DNA of 36,477 nucleotides from Candidatus Allofournierella merdavium (GTDB lineage: Bacteria > Bacillota > Clostridia > Oscillospirales > Ruminococcaceae). How positions within the stretch are numbered: position 1 is the stretch's first letter; every line of letters begins with the position of its first letter. Made by a program: the position numbers and the translations under genes. Shown here piece after piece: positions 22,068 through 29,137 of the stretch. A model generated the notes under the pieces. The model ran no database searches, had not been told where the DNA came from, and saw only the letters and a program-made list of their open reading frames with translations. The stretch spans positions 1 through 36,477 of the forward strand of contig DWYI01000048.1 of NCBI GenBank assembly GCA_019118765.1. The letters are read 5' to 3'.

Positions 22068-23981
22068 TTGGCTTCTCCGTTTCAGTTCAATTCCGACAAC
22101 CCCTTCGGCAGCATCTTCGGCTTTTCGATGGGGGGCATGGGCGGCCCCGGCGGCGGATACCCCGGCGGGCAGCGCCCCCGCAGCCCCCGCAGGCCCCGGC
22201 GCTTTGTGGTCAGGAACCCGGTGGCGCGGGTGCTGGTGAACCTGCTGGTGACGCTGGTCTTCGGCCTGGGCTACTTTTATGTGGAACTGCCGGCGATCAA
22301 CCTGCAGGCCCGGGAGTTCTATCTCTTTGTCTTTTTGCTCTGCGCGGTGTACTGCGTCTGCGCGGTGTTCACCTCCGGCTTTGAGGGGGGCGACGCCCGG
22401 GGCTACTTCACGTTCGTGAAAAAGCAGTGCACCGTACCCTTCTGGCTGTGCGCCGCGCTGGTGGTGGTGGCGCTGGCGGGCTCGCTGCTCTCCTGGGAGG
22501 TCATCCGCGCCGGCAGCTACGCCAGGCTGCTCACGGTGCAAAGCGGCGATTTCGCCAGCGAGGTGGAGGAGATCCGCTATGACCAGATCCCCATGCTGGA
22601 CGCGGACAGCGCACAGCGGCTGGGCAGCCGCAAGCTGGGCGAACTGGCGGACATGGTGAGCCAGTTCGAGATCCTGCCCACCTACACCCAGATCAACTAC
22701 CAGGGCCGCCCGGTGCGGGTGACCAGCCTTGCCTACGGCGACATCGTCAAGTGGTTCACCAACCGCTCCGACGGCCTGCCCGCCTACCTCATCATCGACA
22801 TGGTGACCCAGGAGGCGGAGGTGGTGCGCCTGGAGGAGGGGATGAAGTACACCCCCGCCGAGCACTTCGGCCGCAACCTCTACCGCCATCTGCGGTTCCA
22901 GTACCCCACCATGATGTTCGCCGCGCCGGTGTTTGAGATCGACGAGGAGGGCACCCCCTACTGGGTGTGCAGCCGCATGGTCAAGACCATCGGCCTGTTC
23001 GGCGGCACCGACATCTCCGGCGCGGTGCTGGTGAACGCCATCACCGGCGAGAGCGCCTACTACGCCTATGAGGACGTGCCCAGCTGGGTGGACCGGGTCT
23101 ATGCCTCCGACCTCATCATGGAGCAGTACGACTACTACGGCCTGTACCAGAACGGTTTTCTCAACTCCATCTTCGGCCAGCGGGACGTGACCCAGACCAC
23201 CGAGGGCTACAACTACATCGCCATCGACGACGATGTGTATATGTACACCGGCGTGACCTCCGTCACCAGCGACCAGTCCAACATCGGCTTTTTGCTGAGC
23301 AACCAGCGCACCAAGGAGACCTTCTTCTACCCGGTGGCGGGCGCCACCGAGGCGTCGGCCCAGGCCTCCGCCCAGAGCCAGGTGCAGCAGATGCGCTATG
23401 TGGCCACCTTCCCCCTGCTGCTGAACATCGCGGACCAGCCCACCTACTTCATGTCCCTCAAGGGCGACGACGGGCTGGTGAAGATGTACGCCATGGTGAA
23501 CGTGCAGCAGTATCAGATCGTGGAGACCGGGCAGACGGTGGCGGACTGTGAGGCCAATTATCGCCGCGCCCTGGTGGACAACGGCCTCATCGACACCGGC
23601 GCGGTCGAGGTGCCCGACGTGGAGCGCGCCGAGGCCTCCGGCACACTGGCGGAGATCCGCACCGCCGTGATGGACGGCAACAGCTACTATTTCCTGCGGC
23701 TGGAGGGCGAAGACGTGTTCTACACCGTCAGCGCCGCGGAGAACCCCATTGCCGTCATTCTGAACGTGGGCGATGCGGTCTCCATCGCCTACACCCCCGG
23801 CGAGGAGGGCAGCATCCTCACCGGCGTCTCGGTGGAGCGGCTCACCGTCAGCACGAGCCCGGCGCTCCCCGCTGAACAGCCGTCCGCCGGCGAGGCTGTG
23901 CCCGGCGGCGAGGCCCCTGACGGGGAGGAGACGGACACACAGCAGGAGACGGCTCAACCGGCTGCCACTCCCGCCGCGTGA
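22068..23981 (+). CDS. Large membrane protein with external domain, function unknown
   Basis: This is a 637-residue protein of no family I can name. The N-terminal 48 residues are Gly/Pro/Arg-rich and cytoplasmic-looking (GGMGGPGGGYPGGQ). Three hydrophobic helices follow at about 52-73, 83-103 and 124-145. Then comes an external region of about 450 residues, with segments such as HLRFQYPTMMFAAPVFEID, KTIGLFGGTDISGAVLVNA and EGYNYIAIDDDVYMYTG. The tail is an acidic Pro/Ala/Glu linker (about 598-637). The start is TTG at 22068 with AAGGCGGG upstream; no ATG or GTG start fits as well. It is monocistronic, bounded by a -10 and a terminator. It resembles conserved uncharacterised Clostridia membrane proteins, but I cannot assign a role. 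Confidence 0.75.
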   Translation: MASPFQFNSDNPFGSIFGFSMGGMGGPGGGYPGGQRPRSPRRPRRFVVRNPVARVLVNLLVTLVFGLGYFYVELPAINLQAREFYLFVFLLCAVYCVCAVFTSGFEGGDARGYFTFVKKQCTVPFWLCAALVVVALAGSLLSWEVIRAGSYARLLTVQSGDFASEVEEIRYDQIPMLDADSAQRLGSRKLGELADMVSQFEILPTYTQINYQGRPVRVTSLAYGDIVKWFTNRSDGLPAYLIIDMVTQEAEVVRLEEGMKYTPAEHFGRNLYRHLRFQYPTMMFAAPVFEIDEEGTPYWVCSRMVKTIGLFGGTDISGAVLVNAITGESAYYAYEDVPSWVDRVYASDLIMEQYDYYGLYQNGFLNSIFGQRDVTQTTEGYNYIAIDDDVYMYTGVTSVTSDQSNIGFLLSNQRTKETFFYPVAGATEASAQASAQSQVQQMRYVATFPLLLNIADQPTYFMSLKGDDGLVKMYAMVNVQQYQIVETGQTVADCEANYRRALVDNGLIDTGAVEVPDVERAEASGTLAEIRTAVMDGNSYYFLRLEGEDVFYTVSAAENPIAVILNVGDAVSIAYTPGEEGSILTGVSVERLTVSTSPALPAEQPSAGEAVPGGEAPDGEETDTQQETAQPAATPAA

Positions 23982-24039
23982 CTCTTTCCGGTCGGTCTGA
24001 CCTTTTCCCCGCTGTGGTCATGTCACTTCTTAAGCATAC

Positions 24040-24084
24040 AAAACGCCCCTGCCTCGCTTTTCGCGCCCGGCAGGGGCGTTTTCC
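24040..24084 (+). terminator. Terminator after the large membrane protein
   Basis: AAAACGCCCCTGCC (24040-24053) pairs with GGCAGGGGCGTTTT (24069-24082), with T on both sides. It probably acts in both directions. Confidence 0.87.
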
Positions 24085-24195
24085 TTTTCCGCTGAAACCG
24101 CTGCTTTGGGTCGTGCGTGCGCAGGCCAGGGTCGGCCCGCCGCCTGATTGCAAAGCGAGGACACTGTCCGCAGCCCCATCGCCTTCCCGTGAACA

Positions 24196-24236
24196 AAAAA
24201 GCCGCCCTGGGAATCGCTTCCAAGGCGGCTTTTTCT
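24196..24236 (-). terminator. Terminator of the GT2-glf operon
   Basis: AAAAAGCCGCC (24196-24206) pairs with GGCGGCTTTTT (24224-24234). On the minus strand six T follow the stem, 10 nt after the glf stop. It is symmetrical enough to act in both directions. Confidence 0.9.
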
Positions 24237-24245
24237 CGTTCCGAT

Positions 24246-25346
24246 TTACTGCGCCTTCCAGGCGGCCAGGGCCGCCTCGATGACCTTGTCCATGTCGTAA
24301 TACTTGTACTCGCCCAAACGCCCGCCGAAGAGCACATTGGCCTCGCCCTCCGCCAGCGCCTTGTATTTCTGATACAATTCGCCGTTGGCGGCGTCGTTCA
24401 CGGGATAGTAGGGCTCGTCCCCCACCTTCCACTCGGCGCTGTACTCCCGGCTGATCACCGTCTTGGGCTGGGTGCCGAACTCGAAGTGCTTGTGCTCGAT
24501 GATGCGGGTGTAGGGGGTGTCGGCGTCGGTGTAGTTCACCACCGCGTTGCCCTGGTAGTTTTCCAGGTCCAGCGTCTCGGTCTCAAACCGCACGCTGCGG
24601 TAGGCCAGCGCCCCCAGCCGGTAGCCGAAGTAGGCGTCGATGGGCCCGGTGTAGACCACCTTGTCCGCCACCGCGTCCCAGGCGGCCTTGTCCGCCAGGT
24701 AGTCCACCCCCAGGCGCACCTCCGCGCCCGCCAGCATCTTCTCCACCAGGGCGGTGTAGCCCCCCACGGGGATACCCTGGTAGAGGGCGTTGAAGTAGTT
24801 GTTGTCATAGATGAAGCGCACCGGCAGCCGCTTGATGATGAAGGCGGGCAGTTCGGTGCAGGGGCGGCCCCACTGCTTTTCGGTGTAGTGCTTCACCAGT
24901 TTTTCGTAGATGTCGGTGCCCACCAGGTTGATGGCCTGCTCCTCCAGGTTTTTCGGCTCCGCCACGAAGTGCGCCGCCCGCTGGCGCTGGATCTCCGCCT
25001 GGGCCTCGGCGGGGGTGATGACCCCCCACATCTTGTTGAAGGTGTTCATGTTGAAGGGCAGGTTGTAGATCTCGCCCTTGTAGTTGGCCACCGGGCTGTT
25101 GGTGTAGCGGTTGAAGGTGGCGAACCGGTTCACATAGTTCCACACCTCGTCGTTGCTCGTGTGGAAGATGTGGGCGCCGTAGCGGTGCACCTGGATGCCC
25201 TCCACCGCCTCGGTGTAGATGTTGCCGGCGATGTGGTCCCGCTTCTCAATGACCAGGCAGCGCTTGCCCGCCTCCATGGCCTTTTGGGCGAACACCGCGC
25301 CGTAGAGGCCCGCGCCCACGATGAGGTAATCGTACTGTTTGCTCAT
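24246..25346 (-). CDS. glf: UDP-galactopyranose mutase
   Basis: This is a 366-residue FAD enzyme that converts UDP-galactopyranose to UDP-galactofuranose, the precursor of surface galactofuranose. The N-terminal dinucleotide site is YLIVGAGLYGAVFA with VIEKRDHIAGNIYTE. Family segments include YGAHIFHTSNDEVWNYVNRF, YTEKQWGRPCTELP and VGGYTALVEKMLAG. The length matches the bacterial enzyme. AAGGAGG lies 6 nt before the ATG. It follows a GT2 glycosyltransferase after 14 nt on the same strand, so the pair probably makes a galactofuranose-containing capsule or cell-wall glycan. Confidence 0.95.
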   Translation of the reverse strand: MSKQYDYLIVGAGLYGAVFAQKAMEAGKRCLVIEKRDHIAGNIYTEAVEGIQVHRYGAHIFHTSNDEVWNYVNRFATFNRYTNSPVANYKGEIYNLPFNMNTFNKMWGVITPAEAQAEIQRQRAAHFVAEPKNLEEQAINLVGTDIYEKLVKHYTEKQWGRPCTELPAFIIKRLPVRFIYDNNYFNALYQGIPVGGYTALVEKMLAGAEVRLGVDYLADKAAWDAVADKVVYTGPIDAYFGYRLGALAYRSVRFETETLDLENYQGNAVVNYTDADTPYTRIIEHKHFEFGTQPKTVISREYSAEWKVGDEPYYPVNDAANGELYQKYKALAEGEANVLFGGRLGEYKYYDMDKVIEAALAAWKAQ

Positions 25347-25360
25347 CCCGCTCCTCCTTT

Positions 25361-26380
25361 TTAGTTGAAGCCCACAACTTTCTGGCTGATCTTATAGGCG
25401 GCCACCGCGATGGCGCGCCCCGGCGCGCCGGGCAGGTTCATCACGATGCCAAAGAGGCCCCAGCGCAGTTTTTTGTAAGCCCAGGGGTTCGCGGTGCGGA
25501 TGTACTGCCACAGCTGGCGCTTCTTCTCCAGATGCTCCTTCTCCCCGCCCCGGATGAGCAGGATGGAGGAGACGGTGGTGATGATCTCCAGGTAGTTGAA
25601 CAGATACTTGCGCAGCCGCGGTTCCTTCACCGCCTGCAGGTCCACCTGTTCCAGCATCAGCTTGTTCACCCGCAGCTGCTGGTCGATGCGGCGGATCATC
25701 ACCGCCTCGTTCACCGACTGGTCCTCCCGGCCGATGTAGTAGTGGTAGAGGTCAAGATCCAGATAGTACAGCGTCCTGACCCAGCGCATCGGCACATAGA
25801 CATAGAGGTTATCCACATAGAAGGTGTGCCGGGGCAGATCCAGCTTGCAATCCCGCAGCAGCTGAGTGCGGTAGATCACCGAGTGCATCAGGATGTACTG
25901 TCCCTTGCGGAAGTGGCCCGCCTCATTCCAGTGGAAGGGCCGCCCCTCGGGCAGCACCCCCCGGTACTCCATCACCTTTTTGTGCTTGGCGCCCACCTTG
26001 TCGTAGATGTAGTTGCACACCAGCAGGTCCACCGGCTCGCCCTCGGCGGCGGCAAAGCCGCGCAGGGCGTCCAGCACCTTGGGATAGGCCTCCTCGTCCA
26101 GCCAGTCGTCCGAGTCCACCACCTTGAAGTAGAGGCCGGTGGCGTTCTTCAGCCCGGCCATCACCGCTGCTCCGTGGCCGCCGTTCTCCTGGTGGATGGC
26201 CCGCACCACACCCGGGTGCTGCGCTTCCAGCTCGTCGGCGATGGCGGCGGTGCCGTCCCTGGAACCGTCGTCCACCACCAGGATCTCCACCTCGTCTCCG
26301 CCGGGCAGCAGCGTCTCGACGCAGTGGCGCATGTAGTCCTGGGAATTGTAGCAGGGCACCGCGATGGAAAGCAATTTCAT
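25361..26380 (-). CDS. Glycosyltransferase family 2
   Basis: This is a 339-residue GT2 enzyme. The GT-A fold is shown by LLSIAVPCYNSQDY, VVDDGSRDGT and the DxD-type VVDSDDWLDEEAYPKVLDAL. The C-terminal part (about 215-339) is amphipathic with a basic hydrophobic end (about 300-330), suggesting peripheral membrane association. The start at 26380 (AAAGGCGG 8 nt upstream) fits the domain start better than an earlier in-frame ATG at 26425. It is coupled to glf, so galactofuranose transfer is a reasonable but unproven guess. Confidence 0.88.
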   Translation of the reverse strand: MKLLSIAVPCYNSQDYMRHCVETLLPGGDEVEILVVDDGSRDGTAAIADELEAQHPGVVRAIHQENGGHGAAVMAGLKNATGLYFKVVDSDDWLDEEAYPKVLDALRGFAAAEGEPVDLLVCNYIYDKVGAKHKKVMEYRGVLPEGRPFHWNEAGHFRKGQYILMHSVIYRTQLLRDCKLDLPRHTFYVDNLYVYVPMRWVRTLYYLDLDLYHYYIGREDQSVNEAVMIRRIDQQLRVNKLMLEQVDLQAVKEPRLRKYLFNYLEIITTVSSILLIRGGEKEHLEKKRQLWQYIRTANPWAYKKLRWGLFGIVMNLPGAPGRAIAVAAYKISQKVVGFN

Positions 26381-26414
26381 AACTTGAACCGCCTTTATCG
26401 TTGATATGAGTGTA

Positions 26415-26455
26415 GACAAAAACAAAGGGCGATGGGAACCATCGCCCTTTGTCTA
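26415..26455 (-). terminator. Strong hairpin with T-run between the GH3 gene and the GT2 gene
   Basis: A perfect 13-bp stem (26423-26435 with 26439-26451) is followed on the minus strand by GTTTTTGTC. It lies 190 nt after the GH3 stop and about 45 nt before the GT2 start. It probably ends the GH3 transcript with a long 3' tail, or acts as a leader attenuator for GT2-glf, because no good promoter is visible between hairpin and gene. The 26456-26639 stretch holds no gene I can support. Confidence 0.75.
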
Positions 26456-26639
26456 TTCTACACCATTCCGCTGCGTTTTTACACCTTTTCCGGGTGGTTT
26501 TTATGGTATGGCCTTGAAAATTGGCAAGAACCGCCAAAAGGGCCGCCGTGGTTTTGCGCCGGGGTGGCAAAATCCGCCAAAGCCCCGTCGGATGCGCCCG
26601 CCCCGGGACCCGGTGTTCGCTTCATGGGCCGCCGCGCGG

Positions 26640-29048
26640 TCAGGCGCTTTGTTTCTGGGCCTTTCTGTTGGCGGAGAAACCCCTGATCAGCCGGCCCGCG
26701 CCCTTGAAGAAGTGGCCGTTCACCATGGTCAGAATGGCCTCGGCCATCTCCATGCTCACCATGCCGTTCATCATCTTGGCAATGCCGCGGAAGGGCATGT
26801 TGTAGATGAACAGGATGTTCAGGTCCGGCTTGCCCGCCGCGATGCTCTTGTTCTTGGTGTTGGTGAGGATGCGCCCCGCCAGCCGGGCGATGGGGTTCTT
26901 GGCGTAGTACATCTGGCAGATGGCGTCGTTCATGCCCAACAGGCTCTTTTCGTCCCACTTCCCATCGGGCACCGGCCGGCCCAGCAGGGCGGCAAACGCC
27001 TCGTCGGGCACATCGTTCAGCGTGAGGTCGTAGTAGCAGGCCAGCTGGTCCCGATCCGCCGGGGCCGGGGCTGCCTCGCCCGCCACCGCCACGCTGCCGG
27101 TGAGGCGGATGTCGGCGCAGCTGGCGCCCACCATCACGGTGTACTCGCCGCCCTCGGTCTTCCAGGCGTTCGCCTGCACATCGAACCAGCGGAAAGCCTT
27201 GTCGTCCAGGGGGATGCTCACCCGGCGGCTCTCGCCGGGGGCCAGGCGCACCTTGGCGAAGCCCTTGAGTTCCTTGGCCGGGCGCAGGATGGCGCTGCCG
27301 GGCTTGCCGACGTACACCTGGGCCACCTCGGCGCCCTCCACGCTGCCGGTGTTGGTGAGGGTGAAGCTGACCTCATCTTCGCTCACCGCCAGGTCGCTGT
27401 AGGCAAAGCTGGTGTAGGAGAGGCCGTAGCCGAAGGCGAACCGCACCGGCTTTTGCGCCGTCTCAAACCAGCGGTACCCCACAAAGGGCCCCTCCCGGTA
27501 CTCGGCGGTGCGCTGGTTGCCGGGCCAGTAATGGCTCACCGGCTCGTCGGCCCACTCCAGCGGCCAGGTCTGGCTCAGATGGCCCGCCGGGCACACCTGC
27601 CCGGTGATGACCCGCAGCGCGGCGGCGGCGCCCGCCTGCCCGCACAGGCCGGTGTAGACCAGGGCCTTGCAGTGCTCCAGCCAGGGGGTCTCCACCGGGC
27701 TGCCGGCGGCCAGCACCACCACCACGTTGGGGTTGGCGGCGGCCACCTCTTTCAGCAGCCGCACCTGGTTTTCCGGCAGGCGCATGTGCTCCCGGTCCAG
27801 GCCCTCGGTCTCGCTGATCTCGGTGAGGCCCAGATAGAGCAGCACGGTGTCCGCCTGTTTGGCCAGCGCCAGCGCCTGCTCGGTGAGGGCCTTGTCCGGC
27901 GCGTCCGCCCGGGTGAAGCCCTGGGCGTAGCCCACGCTCTCCAGCGGCATATCCCCCAGCACGTCCAGCGCGCACTCCAGTTTGGTGGGGTTCACCAGGC
28001 TGCTGCCCGCGCCCTGGTACCGGGGGGTGGCGGCGAAATCGCCGATGACCGCCACCTTCGCGCCGGCGGCCAGCGGCAGGATGTTGCCCTCGTTCTTCAG
28101 CAGCACCACCGCCTCCTGGGCCACCTTGGCGGCCAGGGCGTGATGGGCGTCCTTGTCAAAGCTGCCGTCGGCCTTCTCCTTCGGGGCCACCGCCAGGATC
28201 ACGTCCAGCAGTTCGTCCACCCGCTCGTCCACCACCGCTTCGGGGATGGCGCCGGCCTTCACGGCGGCGGCCAGCTGCCGGTCGGAGTCGCCGGCGGTGC
28301 CGGGCATCTCCAGATGGCTGCCGGCCCGCACGCCGTCCACATGGTCGTTGGAGCCGCCCCAGTCGGTGACCACGGCGCCCTCAAAGCCCCACTCGCCCCG
28401 CAAAATATCGGTCAGCAGGGTCTTGTCCTCGTTGGCGTAGGTGCCGTTGATCTTGTTGTAGGAGGACATGATGAATTTGGGCTTGCCCTCCTTGACGGCG
28501 ATCTCGAAGTTGGTGAGATACAGTTCCCGGAAGGTGCGCATGTCCACCACGCTGTCGCTGGCCATGCGCAGGGTCTCCTGGCTGTTGGCGGCGAAATGCT
28601 TGGGGCAGGCGGCGATGCCCCGGCTCTGGATGCCCCGGATGTAACCCGCGGCCATCTTGCCGGCCAGGATGGGGTCCTCGGAGAAATATTCAAAGTTGCG
28701 CCCGCACAACGGGCTGCGCTGGATGTTGAGCCCGGGGCCCAGCACCACGCTCACCCCCTGAGCCACCGCCTCCTCGCCCAAAGCGGCGCCCAGTTCCTCG
28801 CCCAGGGCGGGGTCCCAGGTGCAGGCCACGGTGACGGCGGTGGGCCAGCAGGTGGCGGGCAGGCTGGCGTTCAGGCCCAGATGGTCGCCGTCGCCCACCT
28901 GCTTGCGCATGCCGGTGGGGCCGTCGGACAGGTAGATGGCGGGCACGCCCAGCCGCTCCACCGGCCGGGTGCTCCAGATGTCCCGGCCGGACAGAAGGCC
29001 GCACTTTTCCTCCAGGGTCATCTGGTCGATGAGTTCCTTGTGTTTCAT
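26640..29048 (-). CDS. GH3 beta-glucosidase-type glycoside hydrolase, standard domain order
   Basis: This is an 802-residue cytoplasmic GH3 enzyme without a signal peptide. The N-terminal TIM-like domain carries SDGPTG (41-46), GRNFEYFSEDP, KHF (150-152) and the nucleophile D229 in VVTDWGG. The second alpha/beta domain (about 310-510) includes EAVVLLKNEGNILPL. FGYGLSYTSFAYSDL leads into a fibronectin-III-like domain (about 565-660). A further 130 residues or so follow, including DVPDEAFAALLGRP, a C-terminal extension seen in some Clostridial GH3 proteins. AAGGAG lies 7 nt before the ATG. It would hydrolyse beta-glucosides or similar oligosaccharides after import. It sits 89 nt downstream of a membrane-anchored GH3. 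Confidence 0.92.
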   Translation of the reverse strand: MKHKELIDQMTLEEKCGLLSGRDIWSTRPVERLGVPAIYLSDGPTGMRKQVGDGDHLGLNASLPATCWPTAVTVACTWDPALGEELGAALGEEAVAQGVSVVLGPGLNIQRSPLCGRNFEYFSEDPILAGKMAAGYIRGIQSRGIAACPKHFAANSQETLRMASDSVVDMRTFRELYLTNFEIAVKEGKPKFIMSSYNKINGTYANEDKTLLTDILRGEWGFEGAVVTDWGGSNDHVDGVRAGSHLEMPGTAGDSDRQLAAAVKAGAIPEAVVDERVDELLDVILAVAPKEKADGSFDKDAHHALAAKVAQEAVVLLKNEGNILPLAAGAKVAVIGDFAATPRYQGAGSSLVNPTKLECALDVLGDMPLESVGYAQGFTRADAPDKALTEQALALAKQADTVLLYLGLTEISETEGLDREHMRLPENQVRLLKEVAAANPNVVVVLAAGSPVETPWLEHCKALVYTGLCGQAGAAAALRVITGQVCPAGHLSQTWPLEWADEPVSHYWPGNQRTAEYREGPFVGYRWFETAQKPVRFAFGYGLSYTSFAYSDLAVSEDEVSFTLTNTGSVEGAEVAQVYVGKPGSAILRPAKELKGFAKVRLAPGESRRVSIPLDDKAFRWFDVQANAWKTEGGEYTVMVGASCADIRLTGSVAVAGEAAPAPADRDQLACYYDLTLNDVPDEAFAALLGRPVPDGKWDEKSLLGMNDAICQMYYAKNPIARLAGRILTNTKNKSIAAGKPDLNILFIYNMPFRGIAKMMNGMVSMEMAEAILTMVNGHFFKGAGRLIRGFSANRKAQKQSA

Positions 29049-29084
29049 TCTAAGCTCCTTCGTCTGTCGGGCTTTACGGCCACA

Positions 29085-29110
29085 GGGGCGGGGCCCGAAG
29101 GCCCCGCCCC
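29085..29110 (-). other. Intercistronic hairpin between the two GH3 genes
   Basis: GGGGCGGGGCC (29085-29095) pairs with GGCCCCGCCCC (29100-29110) around CGAA. No T-run follows on the minus strand. It may be a stabilising or processing hairpin, or a weak terminator, and would allow some read-through into the second GH3 gene. Confidence 0.55.
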
Positions 29111-29137
29111 GGTTAAGACCGAAAAAGCGAACGGTGT

